A stretch of 64,000 bases of DNA from Axinella damicornis (lineage: Eukaryota > Porifera > Demospongiae > Axinellida > Axinellidae): positions 12,301,467 through 12,365,466 of the forward strand of contig OZ007513.1 in the NCBI GenBank assembly GCA_963931865.1. The letters are read 5' to 3'. Shown here in pieces: positions 29,248 to 40,311 of the stretch (position 1 is its first letter; each line of letters starts with the position of its first letter). Both the position numbers and the translations under genes were made by a program. Under the pieces are notes generated by a model, which was not told the DNA's origin, did not search any database, and worked only from the letters and a program-made list of their open reading frames with translations.

Positions 29248-30957
29248 ATGGAATGTGAAGATGAAACCACAGATACTCTTACCCAATTCTGGATCCTCTT
29301 CAATGAAGTCCTCCAAAAGGTTTCAGAGGATGCAACAAAGATGTTTAACCCATTTGGATGGATGGCTGATGAAGCAGGAGCAAACTGGGCTGCACTTGTT
29401 AATGTATTTGGACAAGGTGTATTGAGCCGCACAATTGGATGTCAATTCCATTTCAAACAGAGTGTCAACCGGCATGTAAACCAACTGGATAGCAACAAGA
29501 GCAAAGCTCAATTGAAACAGCTAGCTAACAACCTCATGCAGTCAGCCACCCCAACTGTCTACATTAAATGCCTTGGTCAACTAAAAGATTTCATTAGCAA
29601 AAAGCCACATAAACGCAATTACCTGACCACTTGGCTGGATTGGTGGCACCTCAGAAGGTTTCATGTATTCCAGGCATTTCGTGCAACAGACAATGCCCCT
29701 ACAACAAACTTAGCAGAGTCTGTTCACTCTACGTGGAAAACCACACAAGCCACTAACATTACCCTTGTGGATGCAGCCTACCATGATATCGCAGAAGCAA
29801 TTCGTATTGAGAGACAAGTTGAACACTACCGATCTGGAATATATCAAGGAGGAACTGGACCCAGTGCATATTCTCGTCAGCAACAGAATTATCAGTCCCA
29901 AATGAGAAGGGCTGACCAATATGCCGCTGAACTGTCAAATGCTTCCACTAACTTTAGTAGACAGGAAAGAGAAACTGCTGAAAGAATGTATCCTTTAGAC
30001 CCAGATTGCTCTCACAGACCAACAAAAAGGAAACAAAAGCCACATCAAAGCACAAAGAGAACAAAGAAAACCCGGATTAGTAGTCATCTAACTGACCAAG
30101 AAATTGAGCAGCTCTCAAGCTCATCAGAAGACTTACCTTCACCAACATCAAAAACGAAAACTAAACGAAATGCAAGGTATCGAGGACAACGTAGTAAAAC
30201 ATTTGAAGCACCCCTAGAGAATGCAAAGAGCATGAAGAACACTTTTAAACTTACACAAACATTGGATTTATGTGGAGAAAAGCTGTACTCCGTGACCCGT
30301 CCTGCATACGCACATGAAAATGAAGCACCTACGTACCACATTAAAATTGGAAATGATCCCTCTTGTACCTGTCCATACGCTCAAAAGTCCAACACAGTAT
30401 GCAAACATAGACTGTGGGTCATGCTGTTTCTGCTTCAGATTCCAGAGGACAGTTACTTACTTCACCAGAAGGCTTTTACGCCCAGCGAGGTAGAACAAGC
30501 TCTTACAGACATGCCTAGGCCTACAACTTCTCAACAGACCATTCAAACACCAGTACATCCTCCAGCCCAGCAAACACCAACTAGTGTCAGTGACCGTGCG
30601 CAAACAAGTGATCATGACCAGATTTTCCAAAAACACCCACACCATCAGGACACGCAAATATGGAAACTATGTATATTCAAAAAACAGCCAGGAAGAAACC
30701 CGGTGTGCGCCGGCTGCCACAAGCATTACTTCACAGCAAATTCACCCCAAATAACAGTGAAAGGGCTGTATATACCCCAGAATAATAATTTCTCTGTTCC
30801 GCGTACTTACCATTTTTGCGTGGATGTGAACTGCATCTCGAGAAAACCCCCAGGTAGCAACCTCCACTGTCCGCCAGTATTCGTTGAAGTTGATGGAACT
30901 GCTGTAGAGTCTAGGGATGTTGAGCGAGCCGTTGCAGCAGGAATTCCAATACAATAA
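29248..30957 (+). CDS. MULE-type transposase with SWIM zinc finger (partial, 5' exon unknown)
   Basis: From ATG 29248 the ORF encodes about 569 aa; the frame is open a few codons upstream to near 29209, and a GTAAGT donor at 29193 with acceptor AGs at 29228 or 29239 suggests a 5' exon. Residue numbers count from 29224. The catalytic part shows an acidic WMADEAG at 49, the MULE-type CQFHF (C73, H76) and TNLAESVH with Glu 165, matching the second Asp, C..H and Glu of MULE DDE enzymes. A Lys/Ser-rich linker (about 260-345) precedes a SWIM zinc finger, CTC-x9-CKH (C381, C383, C393, H395). The C-terminus has further Cys/His pairs (CAGCHKHY). The first catalytic Asp and any N-terminal DNA-binding domain are not in this exon. 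It could be an autonomous transposon relic or a domesticated SWIM gene; the ORF is intact. Confidence 0.75.
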   Translation: MECEDETTDTLTQFWILFNEVLQKVSEDATKMFNPFGWMADEAGANWAALVNVFGQGVLSRTIGCQFHFKQSVNRHVNQLDSNKSKAQLKQLANNLMQSATPTVYIKCLGQLKDFISKKPHKRNYLTTWLDWWHLRRFHVFQAFRATDNAPTTNLAESVHSTWKTTQATNITLVDAAYHDIAEAIRIERQVEHYRSGIYQGGTGPSAYSRQQQNYQSQMRRADQYAAELSNASTNFSRQERETAERMYPLDPDCSHRPTKRKQKPHQSTKRTKKTRISSHLTDQEIEQLSSSSEDLPSPTSKTKTKRNARYRGQRSKTFEAPLENAKSMKNTFKLTQTLDLCGEKLYSVTRPAYAHENEAPTYHIKIGNDPSCTCPYAQKSNTVCKHRLWVMLFLLQIPEDSYLLHQKAFTPSEVEQALTDMPRPTTSQQTIQTPVHPPAQQTPTSVSDRAQTSDHDQIFQKHPHHQDTQIWKLCIFKKQPGRNPVCAGCHKHYFTANSPQITVKGLYIPQNNNFSVPRTYHFCVDVNCISRKPPGSNLHCPPVFVEVDGTAVESRDVERAVAAGIPIQ

Positions 30958-31060
30958 TCCTTCTAACGCCCACTTCCGGACATTCATCCGATCCGAGTTA
31001 TTTCCATCCTTGTTTATTGTGTTTTGCATTATTAATTAAAATTAATTAACTTTTCCAATT

Positions 31061-31122
31061 AACTCGAACTCGAACTCGAACTCGAACTCGAACTCGAACT
31101 CGAAACTCGAACTCGAAACTCG
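31061..31122. repeat. Hexanucleotide array (AACTCG)n, right copy, inverted to the left array
   Basis: About ten AACTCG units, two with an extra A. The inner side (towards the ORF) reads CCAATTAACTCGAA, matching the reverse complement of the inner side of the 27133-27283 array. The two arrays bracket about 3.8 kb including the transposase ORF. Confidence 0.9.
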
Positions 31123-31203
31123 ACTATTATTCTATACCTACTTGAAGCAGCCCCGCCCAGCCACGTGTACAAAAGCCAAAGAGCGTTATAATTCTCACAA
31201 GCT

Positions 31204-34070
31204 ATGTTTGAGTCGTGCAGTGGTCACTCACCCTCGTTTCAGGGCTGCAGATTAATTCTGGTGAGCTGCATGACCATGTTGAGTTAATGGCACGTGAAGT
31301 AAAGGTTTGATGCCTAATGAGGGAAGCTGATAGGCTAAGATACTCCATGGGATACATGGGACACAAGCTTAGCCTGAATTTGACTTATTGTACGTATAAG
31401 CAGCAATAGTTAGCGAAAGTTGGACCATGAGAGTACACGGGGGTAATTCAGTAACTCAACTGGCCTGCAAGTCATGGCTCTCATTCCTATGCCACGGAGG
31501 AATGGTCGCTGTCATCTCTCTGTGCTGTTTTCTCAGCCATGCATCTCAGTTGGGAATGTTGGGCAGCTGACAGTGGACCTGATCATCAACTCCCTCAAAC
31601 TGGACCGGGTCGGCTACCTGCAGGACCCCGGGCTCCTGCCGCTGGTTGGAAATGATGCATTCGACCACACTACCCATGCAGGACAAGGACATCTACACAC
31701 AGCAGCTGAAGGTGGGTGTACCTACAGGAGCAAGTGTGTGGAATGCACTCACCTACACTCACTGGATACTAGAGGTAGAGGTAGTAATGAATAAGCACTT
31801 GTAGCAAATGATACAGCAAATTAATTAACGAACAGGACGTTTGGACCATAAAGGCCTGCCAAAACAAAAGGAACGTTTCGACCATGAAGGTTTGACAAAG
31901 ACGTTCATGGTCAAAACACCAGCAATTGATCTGTCCACTGTCATATGGGGCTCAATATAGGGATGAGTGGTTTAACGAAACAGGTACTGATAACATGTTA
32001 TCACGTGTTATCTGTGTTATCGGGGTATGAATGTAGCTTCATCTAACCAGTGTTATCATGTGGTATTGTGTGTTACAGGTACTGATAACATGTTATGATG
32101 TGTTATCTGTGTTATCGGGGTATGAATGTAGCTTCATCTAACCAGTGTTATCATGTGGTATTGTGTGTTATCAGTGTTATCATGTGTTATCGTGTGTTAT
32201 CATGATGGTATTGTGTGTTATCCCAATATCGTGTGTTTGTGGTTCCGTTACTATGTTATTATAACACACGATAACACTGATAACACAGTACACCAGGGAT
32301 GGAAAGAGTACAATGGCCGACATCCACCATGATAACACACAATAACACACGATAACACATGATAACACAAGATAACACTGATAACACAGTACACCAGGGA
32401 TGGAAAGAGTACAATGGCCGACATCCACCATGATAACAGACAATAACACACAATAACACACGATAACACACGATAACACTGATAACACAGTACACCAGGG
32501 ATGGAAAGAGTACAATGGCCGACATCCACCATGATAACACACAATAACACACGATAACACATGATAACACACGATAACACTGATAACACAGTACACCAGG
32601 GATGGAAAGAGTACAATGGCCGACATCCACCATGATAACAGACAATAACACACAATAACACACGATAACACACGATAACACTGATAACACAGTACACCAG
32701 GGATGGAAAGAGTACAATGGCCGACATCCACCATGATAACACACAATAACACACAATAACACATGATAACACACGATAACACTGATAACACAGTACACCA
32801 GGGATGGAAAGAGTACCAAGGATGCCATCCACCATGATAACACACAGTAAACTATGGGCTGGGCGGCAAGTAACAGCACTACTGTCCACCCTGATAACAC
32901 AGTAAACCACGGAAGGTAGCACTACTGTCCACCCTGATAACACAGTAAACCACGGAAGGTAGCACAGATATCCACCGCGACAACATACAATATCATGTTA
33001 TCACTACACCTGGTAGCACATTGATAACACACGATAACATGCATGTGTCCTACACACCCCGATAACACAGATAACACGTGATAACATGTTATCAGTACCC
33101 GTTTCGTTAAACCACTCAATCCCTATATTGAGCCAGGTATATCCACTGTCAGCTGCCCAACAGGACTGACTCGCATTCAGGATGACTCACAGACCTACAT
33201 GATAGTGGCACCATATCACATGCAAAATTTTCCAGGGTTCCTGAGTTTTCTCCAAAGCTATTGGATGGAATGAGGGTTGGAAAGCCTGGGTACAAAGCTA
33301 CGTAGCCTAATTAGTCCATGATTACTGGTTACTATGTGTTCATACTTTACAGTGTACGGCGACACCAATCAAAAAATTGCCGTGGTACAGATCAGGGCAC
33401 CTGTTGCAAAGGTTTGTCAATACATACTGTGTTAGTTGTACACTCTTCATTAGCCTCTCGTATGTGGGGTTTGATATGAGACTTTGTAACACTTTTCAGC
33501 TTCTGTGAGCAGGTTGATAAAGAATAGACTTCCTACTGCCTTGATTTACCCCAGTCGTGTTCAACCGTGTAGGGTTTCCAGCAATCGTTCTGCACTAACC
33601 TTCTGAAGTGGGGGAAGGAGAGCGGATTCTCGGAAGTTGTGTTACTTACTAGTTCTCATGCCCACGAGAGAAGAGATGCACAGATTAGGGGGTAAGATGA
33701 CTCTGACCACACCCACCAATTAAAGAACTTTTGGTCAGTCTCTCCTGCCAACCTGGCCTTGAGCAGGTGAGATGGCTTGTTCTAGGTCCTTTTATGCCAA
33801 AGATGTCCCTCCCAATGCCAACTAAGGCCTTCCTACAGCCAAACCCAGACACGGCCATGTTGTTCGCACCCTTTGGGTACACCATGCACCCACCTCCCCC
33901 TGTCCAAAGGACTTTGCAGGAACACATCATTAGGCTAGACAGGGTTAACGTATGAGTATGCTAATTAAAGAAACTGTAAGTAAACAGGGTCACAATCATA
34001 AATACACACAACCCACACATACACACATATACACATACGCATGCACACACCGCACCCACATTTACACACA

Positions 34071-34169
<99 letters not shown>

Positions 34170-34404
34170 ACACTAACTCTAGGAGGCCATATCGCTTTCT
34201 GCTGAACTCGCATTCATCTGATCTGTTCCGTCACTTTACCGAGACACTGAACTGGACTAGTCTTGAACCACGAGGTCAAGGTAAGACACGTACAGTACAT
34301 GCTGATGGTTTTGAAGCCCAAATCATCGACTCTCTGCTTTGATCATCACAACCCCAAAGAAAATTGTTCAAGAAGGGGATGATATTGCATAGCGTGACAA
34401 AGCG

Positions 34405-34451
<47 letters not shown>

Positions 34452-37353
34452 CATGAGTGCCTTACATACATAGTTAACTTCTTGGGTATTTGTCAAGGGG
34501 AGCAGCAAGAGGCATCTCTGCATGCTGAAGAATGTTAATCCACTGGGTCATTAATGTGCATGGGAGTGATGTCGATTATCTATGAACGTCAATCGTGTCA
34601 CTAGTTTAGACCAGCCCACCAGTCCAGTTTTTGATCATTTACAGTATGCGAAAATGTCGTAAGCAATCAAAAACTGGTAGTGTAGAGGCCTGTGAGTGAG
34701 GCTAATGCATGCATGCAGTTATAACTAGTATACTACAGGTGTAGGTATCTTTGGCTAGGAATGAGATATGAAGCTGAGATTTGCACCATTGTGATCAGCA
34801 TGAATGGAGCATTCCAATAATGTCCATTTTGCTGTAAGTTGAATTTTGACCCAAAATCATGAAAAACCATGGATTATAGCCTTTGGTCCAGTGCGATTTT
34901 TGCCAAAAATGTGACCAATATTTTAGGACATCAGTGGAAGGTTCTTTTCATGCTGATCACAATGGTGCAAATCCCAGCTTCATATCTCATTCCTAGCTCA
35001 AGGTACCTAGCATAGTACTTAGCTGGCTACTCCGTCACGGGGTCTAAAGGAAGAAGATCTCATTCAAATGCAACACACACTTACATGCAACGGAATACTC
35101 GGGTGACTAAACAAGCAAGTATCCCAATACTACCACTGTTGAAAGCCATAGCCATTCACACGCTGTACAGCTGCCTTCCATTCCCCCTGGTGACTTTTGG
35201 GAGCTTGAAAATCTCACCCACTGCACGGCATCCTACCTGACACCAGCAGTACTACATGTAGCTGCTACAGAACAAGCGCTAGAGGTCACACGTGTCAGGC
35301 TATTGCTCATGCACATTCATCCAGATCTGATACTTTGATTCCAATTTCGGAATCCAATTTATGTGACATTTAAACCAATACTGAGGTGATCCGAATAGCT
35401 ACTCATTGCAGCACTATATACATGCATGTAATTATATACCTGCCAATATTATATTGTCCTGTCATTGACGCGCATGCATGCGCAGGAGAGGATGAGCCAG
35501 GCCAGCAAACAGATGCTGCTCTGGATGAATCTCAGCTCTTCATCCCAGGAGCCGGCCTCGCGAAAAAGTTATACGTTGAAAGGTATGCACTTACTGAAGC
35601 ATATGTACATGCTCTAGTAACATCTCTCTCTTGCTTCAGTGCTGCAGCAGGTGTACGGCTCGTGGTGTTGATAGCATTCTGCTCCCAGGGTGACAATATC
35701 CCGGATGCAACTGGCCTGGCTTCATACCTGGATGAGTGGCTGCATCTCAGAAGCCAACTTGGGAAGGTGTGTGTGATTATTGCACGGACTCTGTGCAAGC
35801 CCCACACTGCCTGATGTTGTAGAATCCCAGATTGTCGTGTACTGCAATCCATTATAACCTCCAGAAATCCATGTGCACTTGGCATGATGAGTGTAAGCAA
35901 CACGCTGAGCTTATGAGAATCATACAAAGAGTTGTATGCAGTTACCCCTTGCGCACATGCTCAAGCCGGGTTATGATCGGTCTGTTTTCTGTGAGTCAGT
36001 TGGCTAGCTACAGCGAATCTGGGTGTCAATCATTGAAAAACAAATTTAACAGTCTCTCTGTGCAGGCTTGATTTATGGGGAGAAATGGGTCCAATAGCTG
36101 GCAAAGTGTGTGTTTTATCAAGGACTTCTAGTTTAAGAAAACTGCTAACATTATTCAATGATGTCACTCATTATTCCTAATAAGGCTCAGCCTCAGTGTG
36201 AAACCAGCATTTTTTGTAAACAGTGCCGGGGTAAGTGCTCTAGCTACTGGGCATTTAAATTCTTTTGCTGTCAAAATTGTAGAGCTTGGTAGCTAAAACC
36301 TCTTCTTTGTTTTATATAGCTCATAGCTAGAACTTATACTGTTGGTGAGATTGGCACTTGATTGTGATATGGAGGAGTGTGTACCAGTGAAGAAGTATTC
36401 TGTTTCTTTGTTTCAGGTCTTGAAAGCAGAGAATGCTGCAGGTAATCCCTGTTTGAAGGTTATCCTTGGGATGGTATAGCCACAATGAAGAGTGCCAGAG
36501 CTCAGAGCCTGTTTGTCGTGGCTTGAGTGGTTTATGTGTAGCCTCGTTCCCAGGCCGTTCCCACCGCCAGTATTTCATCGCTTCCAGTATGAAATACGGC
36601 AAGGGAAGGCCTGGGAGATCTGGTCACTTGCGATGACGTCAGGTAGACAGATGATAGACACACGGGGGGCGGTGCCCAACCGTTAAAATACCTGTTTCAC
36701 ATTGATCCGTCCTCGGCATTGTGAACAATGAACGGTATCGATCGTCTACCTTGCGAGTGCTCTGATATCCAGCCATTGGACGGACAGTACAACACAGGAC
36801 GTCGAGATTCTTCATTGGGCACCACCGTCCATGTGTCTACCATGTGTCTACTTGATGGCATCACACGTGACCAGATCTCCCAGGCCTTCCCCCGCTGTAT
36901 TTCATACTGGAAGCGATGAAATACTGGCGGTGGGAACGGCCTGGGAACGAGGCTATAGTTTATGTGCTCATGAACGAAATGGTCTGTAACTTCACAATGG
37001 CTATATTAAAGTCATATTACCTGTACTGTGAATTGAATTTTAGTGGCAAGCAACTTTATCACACTCTTATTTGATAGGCAAGACCAGTAGACCAGCATCT
37101 CCAGTTGAGCAAATTACTTCCATTTCCTGATCTACGTAACTGACTGTCTTTTGGTGGTGGAACTTGCTATAACACAGTGCTTTCTTATCATATATACCGT
37201 GTAATTGCAATTGCCATTCTGTATTTAGGACACAGAAATTAAGTGTGTATGCTCATTGATGTCATGTTCAACTCCCTGTCTGCAGTTGGCTGGCAGTGTC
37301 CTGACTCCTGGGGTTTGATGTACGGAGGACCCTCTCCTGACAGCCTCTTCTGA
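31204..37353 (+). CDS. PSMG2: Proteasome assembly chaperone 2, nine exons, 271 aa
   Basis: PSMG2/PAC2 pairs with PSMG1 to assemble the 20S proteasome alpha ring in cytosol and nucleus. Exons inferred: 31204-31260, 31537-31711, 33353-33411, 33582-33691, 34183-34280, 35486-35582, 35640-35766, 36417-36441 and 37286-37353. All junctions are GT-AG, phases agree throughout, and the total is 816 nt, or 271 codons plus stop, close to the 264 aa of human PSMG2. Family motifs appear in order: SVGNVGQLTVDLII (exon 2), VVQIRAPVAK (3), FCTNLLKW and VVLLTSSHA (4), RPYRFLLNS and ETLNW (5), DESQLFIPGAGLAKKLY (6), SQGDNIPDATGL..YLDEWL (7), and the C-terminal PDSWGLMYGG...LF (9). Intron 2 holds a 1.2-kb inverted-repeat element, intron 4 a CA tract, intron 5 a poly-G run and a foldback, and intron 8 a Mutator-type MITE. 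The gene converges on the FReD gene downstream. Transcript data should confirm the 25-nt exon 8. Confidence 0.9.
31949..33134. mobile_element. Inverted-repeat element with 101-bp tandem repeats, in PSMG2 intron 2
   Basis: Ends of about 75 bp starting GGCTCAATATAGGGAT at 31949 and ending with the reverse complement at 33134 are nearly identical. Inside, GATAACAC-type 10-mers are organised into six copies of a unit whose CAGTACACCAGGGA core recurs at 32286, 32387, 32488, 32589, 32690 and 32791, exactly 101 bp apart. A separate direct duplication of about 103 bp is on the left (31984 and 32087). Three minus-strand ORFs of over 200 codons in all frames are by-products of the repeat. Confidence 0.88.
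34048..34164. repeat. (CA)n microsatellite in PSMG2 intron 4
   Basis: A long CA run with a few CGCA and TACA interruptions, ending about 20 bases before the 3' splice site of exon 5 at 34182. Confidence 0.95.
34409..34449. repeat. Poly-G tract of about 41 bases
   Basis: Uninterrupted G run after GCGGGAG in PSMG2 intron 5. Length in the assembly may be unreliable. Similar C or G runs lie at 17460, 20982 and 53860. Confidence 0.9.
34743..35008. repeat. Foldback element in PSMG2 intron 5
   Basis: About 60-nt arms: GGTATCTTTGGCTAGGAATG at 34744 is the complement of CATTCCTAGCTCAAGGTACC ending at 35007, and the arms continue through TTTGCACCATTGTGATCAGC with few mismatches. The interior of about 140 bp is A/T-rich and non-coding. 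Confidence 0.85.
36539..36957. mobile_element. Mutator-type MITE with 9-bp target duplication, in PSMG2 intron 8
   Basis: TAGCCTCGTTCCCAGGCCGT at the left and the reverse complement followed by TATA at the right. The arms are long (over 100 nt with gaps) and include CCAGTATTTCATCGCTTCCA and CAGATCTCCCAGGCC pairs. GTTTATGTG is repeated exactly at 36530-36538 and 36958-36966. Best-preserved member of the TAGCCTCG family in the window. Confidence 0.9.
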
Positions 37354-37969
37354 CTGTCGTATACAATGATAGTACATACTGTTGTACGTAGCAAATCTTA
37401 TGGTTCGGATGGTGTTCAAGTTATAATGTACTCTCCTGAAGAGTCAGGAAAGTAGACTCGAGTTTAGTGCTGATACTTTTACACTTACTAACCCCGCCCC
37501 TAATTAAACCTATGGGCGCTGAAAGTGGAATTACATAACTACGTACTATCAAAGGCGGAAGTTATCAAAATTAGTAATCAAGTCTGATCGACGCCACGCG
37601 TATGCCACATTCAGTAACTGTTGTAGGCACGTATCCATTGTTCAACCTAGTGTAGTCCAAGCCATTTTTGCAAGGCATAGTTGCTATATAATCGTTGTGG
37701 AAGTCATGATTCGTACGATTGATCGATCCGTGGTTATGGCTTTTCTGTAACAGTCTGTGGTCCACTGACTATAGTAGCGCTAACTCCAAAATTCAATATC
37801 AAAGACTTATCCATCAGTACAAAAAGTGTAATTTTGTTCAATGTCCGTTCAAGAACGATTGCTGAAGTTAAAAATATGAACATGACTTGTCCATTACAAA
37901 AGGTGTATTCCACTAGCTAGTATGTTCAGTGTCCATTCTGATTATGTTCAGGTCAGCTGACAGAATTGA
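37354..37969. other. Spacer between convergent PSMG2 and FReD genes
   Basis: About 600 bp holding the 3' flanks of two convergent genes. No exon or inverted-repeat element is recognised; short ORFs are unsupported. Confidence 0.5.
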
Positions 37970-40311
37970 TTATTGTTCATTCCGCCTCAATTTCATCTCT
38001 GCAAATTTGAGGGAATAATACAGTCCCCTCCATGTTGACCAAACCACTCCATCAGGAAAGCGTTCTTCTATCGGCGTGTATGACCCACTGGTATGGTAGA
38101 GACCATTCAGGTTTGCAGTCACGCATTCATGAAACCACCAGCCACCTCTGCTAATTTGAGCACAGTGGTAACCCGAGACATCGTTATCCCGATCCCTTGT
38201 GCTGAATTGTTGTCCGTTATGATCCCTACTACGTGTACCTAAGAGAGAGTTTCCCGCAGTTCCACTGTACAACAACACCAGCAAAGCGTAGTTCGATACC
38301 AAGTCTCCCACACTGAAATGTGTGTACTGTGCATACGTCGAATTTCCCTCGAAATCCTGCAAATCGACTCTTAACTGAGTACTAGAAGCAGAAGCTGTTA
38401 GGCGGTGTATCTTCTCCAGGCCGAGCCAGAAGTCGTGACTAATATTTCCAAAACCTTGCTGATAATCAACCCAGTTACGATCAAAGTTGACTAATCCATT
38501 CTCTCTGCGCTGGAACACTGTCCACCCACCACCATCCGTGTCCATGTCACAATATGCCTGGAAATCGGGCTGGTCGTCTGGTCTGATGGTGTAAACACCG
38601 CTTGTAGTTTGGCCTCGAGCGAAGGCGTCCTTGCAGTCAGAGTACACTCCTGAGTGAGGAAAATACAGTGCCTGTTCTCATGCATGCATGGTAAATTTAT
38701 AGAGGTCGGGTTTGGCATTTCCGATATCTTGCGGCACTACTGTGTCCGGTCCTTGTGGGCATTCTTGTAGTGTGACCTCATAGAGGCCATGGCAGGTGTT
38801 ATAATAGTTATTGATACAAGTAGCTTCGCTCGCTTCGCTCGCTCAGATACTTCACCCTCGTTCGCCTACGTGAGTAATCCGGTGCCGGATAACTCTCTGT
38901 GCAGAGCTGCTGCTCCCCGATTGCGTCCGATTCAGCTGCTGCTCCCCGATTGCGTCCGCTTTAATTAGCTGCTGCTGGATCCCTGCGCGATTGCATCGAT
39001 CCGTTTCAACTGCTGCTGAGCTCCCGGCTTGCTCAGCTGCTGCTCGAGCTCGCTTGCGTCCGTTTCAACTGCTTCCCGATTTCGTCCGCTGCTCCCCTAT
39101 TGCGTCCGCTTCAACTGCTGCTCCCCGATATTGTGTCCGCTTCGGCTGCTGCTCCCCGCCAGCGCTAGCTGTTCTGGAAGATTCCAGCCATGCCGAACAT
39201 TCCACGCTGAGTTCGTGAAGTACAAAGGTCGCGCGTCACTATAGTATAGTCCCGCCCCACGAACATCCCACTTCCGTTACACACAGACACACACACGGTT
39301 ACACACACGGTTAAAATCTTAATGTATTGATTGATACCCAGGAGCCCCGCTTCGCGGCGCTCATAAGCTCCTGATATACCTTGTACCACAAAAATTTTGA
39401 CCAACCAATTGAACCCCATTTAAAAGTATATACTAGCAGAATGTATAACATTGTGGGGCGAGCCTGAGCGAGTGCATGCATATGCAGCATGCATTTCGAA
39501 TGTAACTCAACCTCAGGCTATCGGAATTGCAGCACAAGAACTGTATGGACGGTACACGATGAGCACTCTCGCTCAGTCTTCTTCCGCTATGCAGTAGCTC
39601 TCATGACTGTAGCCATTGAAGAGCAGGTCTACAAGTCAGTGACTTCAACACAGCCGCGAGTAGCAAACGGTGAACTTGTAGCTTGCTAGCCATCAGTCAG
39701 AAGTCGCACTTTCACAGTCTTTAAGCTATGTTGCCGTGCGGTAGCGCGCATCGCTGTATCCATTGAAGAGGTAGACTCGTGAGTGGTCTCCGTCCCTGTT
39801 GTAGCCATCCAAGGAGTACACGGTTCACGGATTCGTGCCTCACTGGGCTCACAGCTCTCAGATCACTTTTTGAGCTTCGATGACGGTATACGTTTCGCTT
39901 AAATACAGTAGATTGTATTTACGGCACGACGTACGCAGATACATACAGACGCGGCTCACGTTCTACACGTCTATGTGGGGCTCGCTCAGGCTCGCCCCAA
40001 TGACAGCCTGTATCAGGAGATGTAAATACACTGGTAGATCTATGCTGTCAACCATTGCCGTGTGTCCATGTTCATTTACAGTGGCTTTATAACTTACTCA
40101 AACTCTGCAGAATGTTGGCAAGGTCTTGCCCCATCTCAGCTCTGACAGTTTCTCGCTGGTCATCAGAGGGGCATTCCTCCCGAGTTGTGTTCAGAACTCT
40201 AGCAGGGTAGGTGACAGGCACACTGGGGATGTCACCCACACCGTGATTGCAGGAGGAGAGAGCTATACTGCTGATAGCAAAGATCAGAGCCAGCAGACTG
40301 TGATAAGCCAT
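37970..40311 (-). CDS. Secreted fibrinogen-related (FReD) protein, two exons
   Basis: Exon 1 (40311 to 40098) starts at ATG 40311 and encodes a signal peptide (LLALIFAISSIALSSC) and a short linker with LNTTREECPSDDQR; it ends at a GTAAGT donor in phase 1. Exon 2 (38649 to 37970) follows a CACTCAG acceptor that supplies the two missing bases. It encodes a fibrinogen C-terminal domain of about 225 aa: SDCKDAF, GVYTIRPD, YCDMDTDGGGWTVFQRR, HDFWLGLEKIHRLT, the calcium-site-like DRDND, CAQISRGGWWFHEC, NLNGLYH and a final SLKFAEMKLRR. The predicted protein of about 297 aa lacks coiled-coil or collagen parts, unlike ficolins or tenascins, unless an unseen exon lies in the 1.4-kb intron. FReD proteins bind glycans or partner proteins outside cells; the ligand here is unknown. 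A duplicated copy lies upstream. Confidence 0.85.
38880..39160. repeat. Minisatellite, GCTGCTGCTCCCCGATTGCGTCCG type
   Basis: About eight imperfect copies of a unit built from CTGCTGCTCCCCGATTGCGTCCG plus CTTCAA or similar. It lies in the FReD intron. Plus-strand ORFs across it are artefacts of the repeat. Confidence 0.8.
39451..40001. mobile_element. Inverted-repeat element with GGGGCGAGCCTGAGCGAG ends
   Basis: TTGTGGGGCGAGCCTGAGCG at 39451 and GCTCAGGCTCGCCCCAA ending at about 40001 are inverted copies bracketing about 500 bp of non-coding sequence in the FReD intron. The same terminal motif, GGGGCGAGC(C/G)TGAGCGAGCCCC, recurs at 54787, 57733, 58386, 61978, 62023, 62752 and 63472. Confidence 0.6.

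Noticed and set aside
32180..32943. Three overlapping minus-strand ORFs of over 210 codons (Cys/Tyr/Val-rich)
   Set aside because: All three frames are open because the 101-bp GATAACAC unit lacks stops. Composition is repeat-driven and no domain is present.
33952..34213. ORFs of repeated His-Thr or Cys-Val
   Set aside because: Translation of the (CA)n tract in PSMG2 intron 4.
38991..39244. Ser/Leu/Cys-rich ORFs over the GCTGCTGCTCCCC repeats
   Set aside because: Minisatellite translation in the FReD intron; frames differ between units.
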